In this document: positions 5,598 to 5,728 of the stretch, in pieces
Position numbering within the stretch: the stretch's first letter is position 1
How the letters are laid out: every line of letters begins with the position of its first letter
Source of the DNA: Holophagaceae bacterium
GTDB taxonomy: Bacteria; Acidobacteriota; Holophagae; Holophagales; Holophagaceae
Length of the DNA stretch: 5,728 nt
Assembly: GCA_003158505.1 (NCBI GenBank)
Contig: PMJK01000016.1
Location: forward strand, 2,870 to 8,597
Direction: 5' to 3'
Notes under the pieces: generated by a model
What the model saw: only the letters and a program-made list of their open reading frames with translations
Database searches by the model: none
Told to the model about the DNA's origin: nothing
Program-made: the position numbers and the translations under genes

Positions 5598-5728
5598 TCC
5601 GTAAGGCTCAACTGTGAAGTTCAAGCTCATGACATGAACCACAGACGGAGTATGGCCGAGAGAGGGGCTGGAAGGGGCGTTGGGAAAACTTAGGCCCTTG
5701 CTTCGTTTGTGATTCAAGCCACAACTCC

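Noticed and set aside
5646..5654. Possible third, inverted copy of the hairpin repeat (CGGAGTATG)
   Set aside because: Only nine bases match the core CATACTCCG and no second stem arm follows, so it is probably chance.

Overview
The window is GC-rich, visibly around 65-70% in most genes, with compact bacterial genes preceded by purine-rich ribosome binding sites. It carries six protein-coding genes, one of them cut by the left edge. The set (arginine deiminase, two-cysteine peroxiredoxin, iron-sulfur-flavoprotein-like reductase, PlsC-like acyltransferase, pepsin/retropepsin-type protease with a PDZ tail, HemY-type protoporphyrinogen oxidase) and the base composition suit a Gram-negative, possibly Acidobacteriota of the Holophaga/Geothrix type. 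That placement is an impression, not a demonstrated assignment. No rRNA, tRNA, CRISPR array or insertion sequence was seen.

Layout, left to right. 1-509 (minus): N-terminal part of an arginine deiminase reading off the left edge. 510-758: divergent intergenic region holding a 15-bp palindrome that resembles an IscR/Rrf2-type operator, and possible promoter elements for the next gene. 759-1340 (plus): AhpC/Prx1-type peroxiredoxin, closed by a strong GC hairpin terminator at 1361-1389. 1475-2089 (minus): flavin reductase with a compact four-cysteine motif, convergent with the peroxiredoxin. 2090-2330: second divergent intergenic region with two short perfect inverted repeats. 2331-2942 (plus): lysophospholipid acyltransferase starting at TTG. 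3052-4218 (plus): secreted two-lobed aspartic protease with a C-terminal PDZ-like segment. 4290-5597 (plus): HemY-type protoporphyrinogen oxidase starting at GTG. 5598-5728: no gene or clear terminator recognised.

The peroxiredoxin, the iron-sulfur-flavoprotein-like reductase, the IscR-like box and the heme-pathway oxidase all point to redox or iron-sulfur physiology, but they are not one operon. The most unusual structure is a 20-bp identical sequence continuing into a hairpin that occurs twice in direct orientation, at 2965-2998 and 4252-4286. The copies bracket the protease gene, which is visibly lower in GC than its neighbours. The second hairpin's 3' arm carries the likely Shine-Dalgarno sequence of the protoporphyrinogen oxidase gene. 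This could mark an inserted cassette, or a dispersed hairpin repeat recruited as a translational control element.
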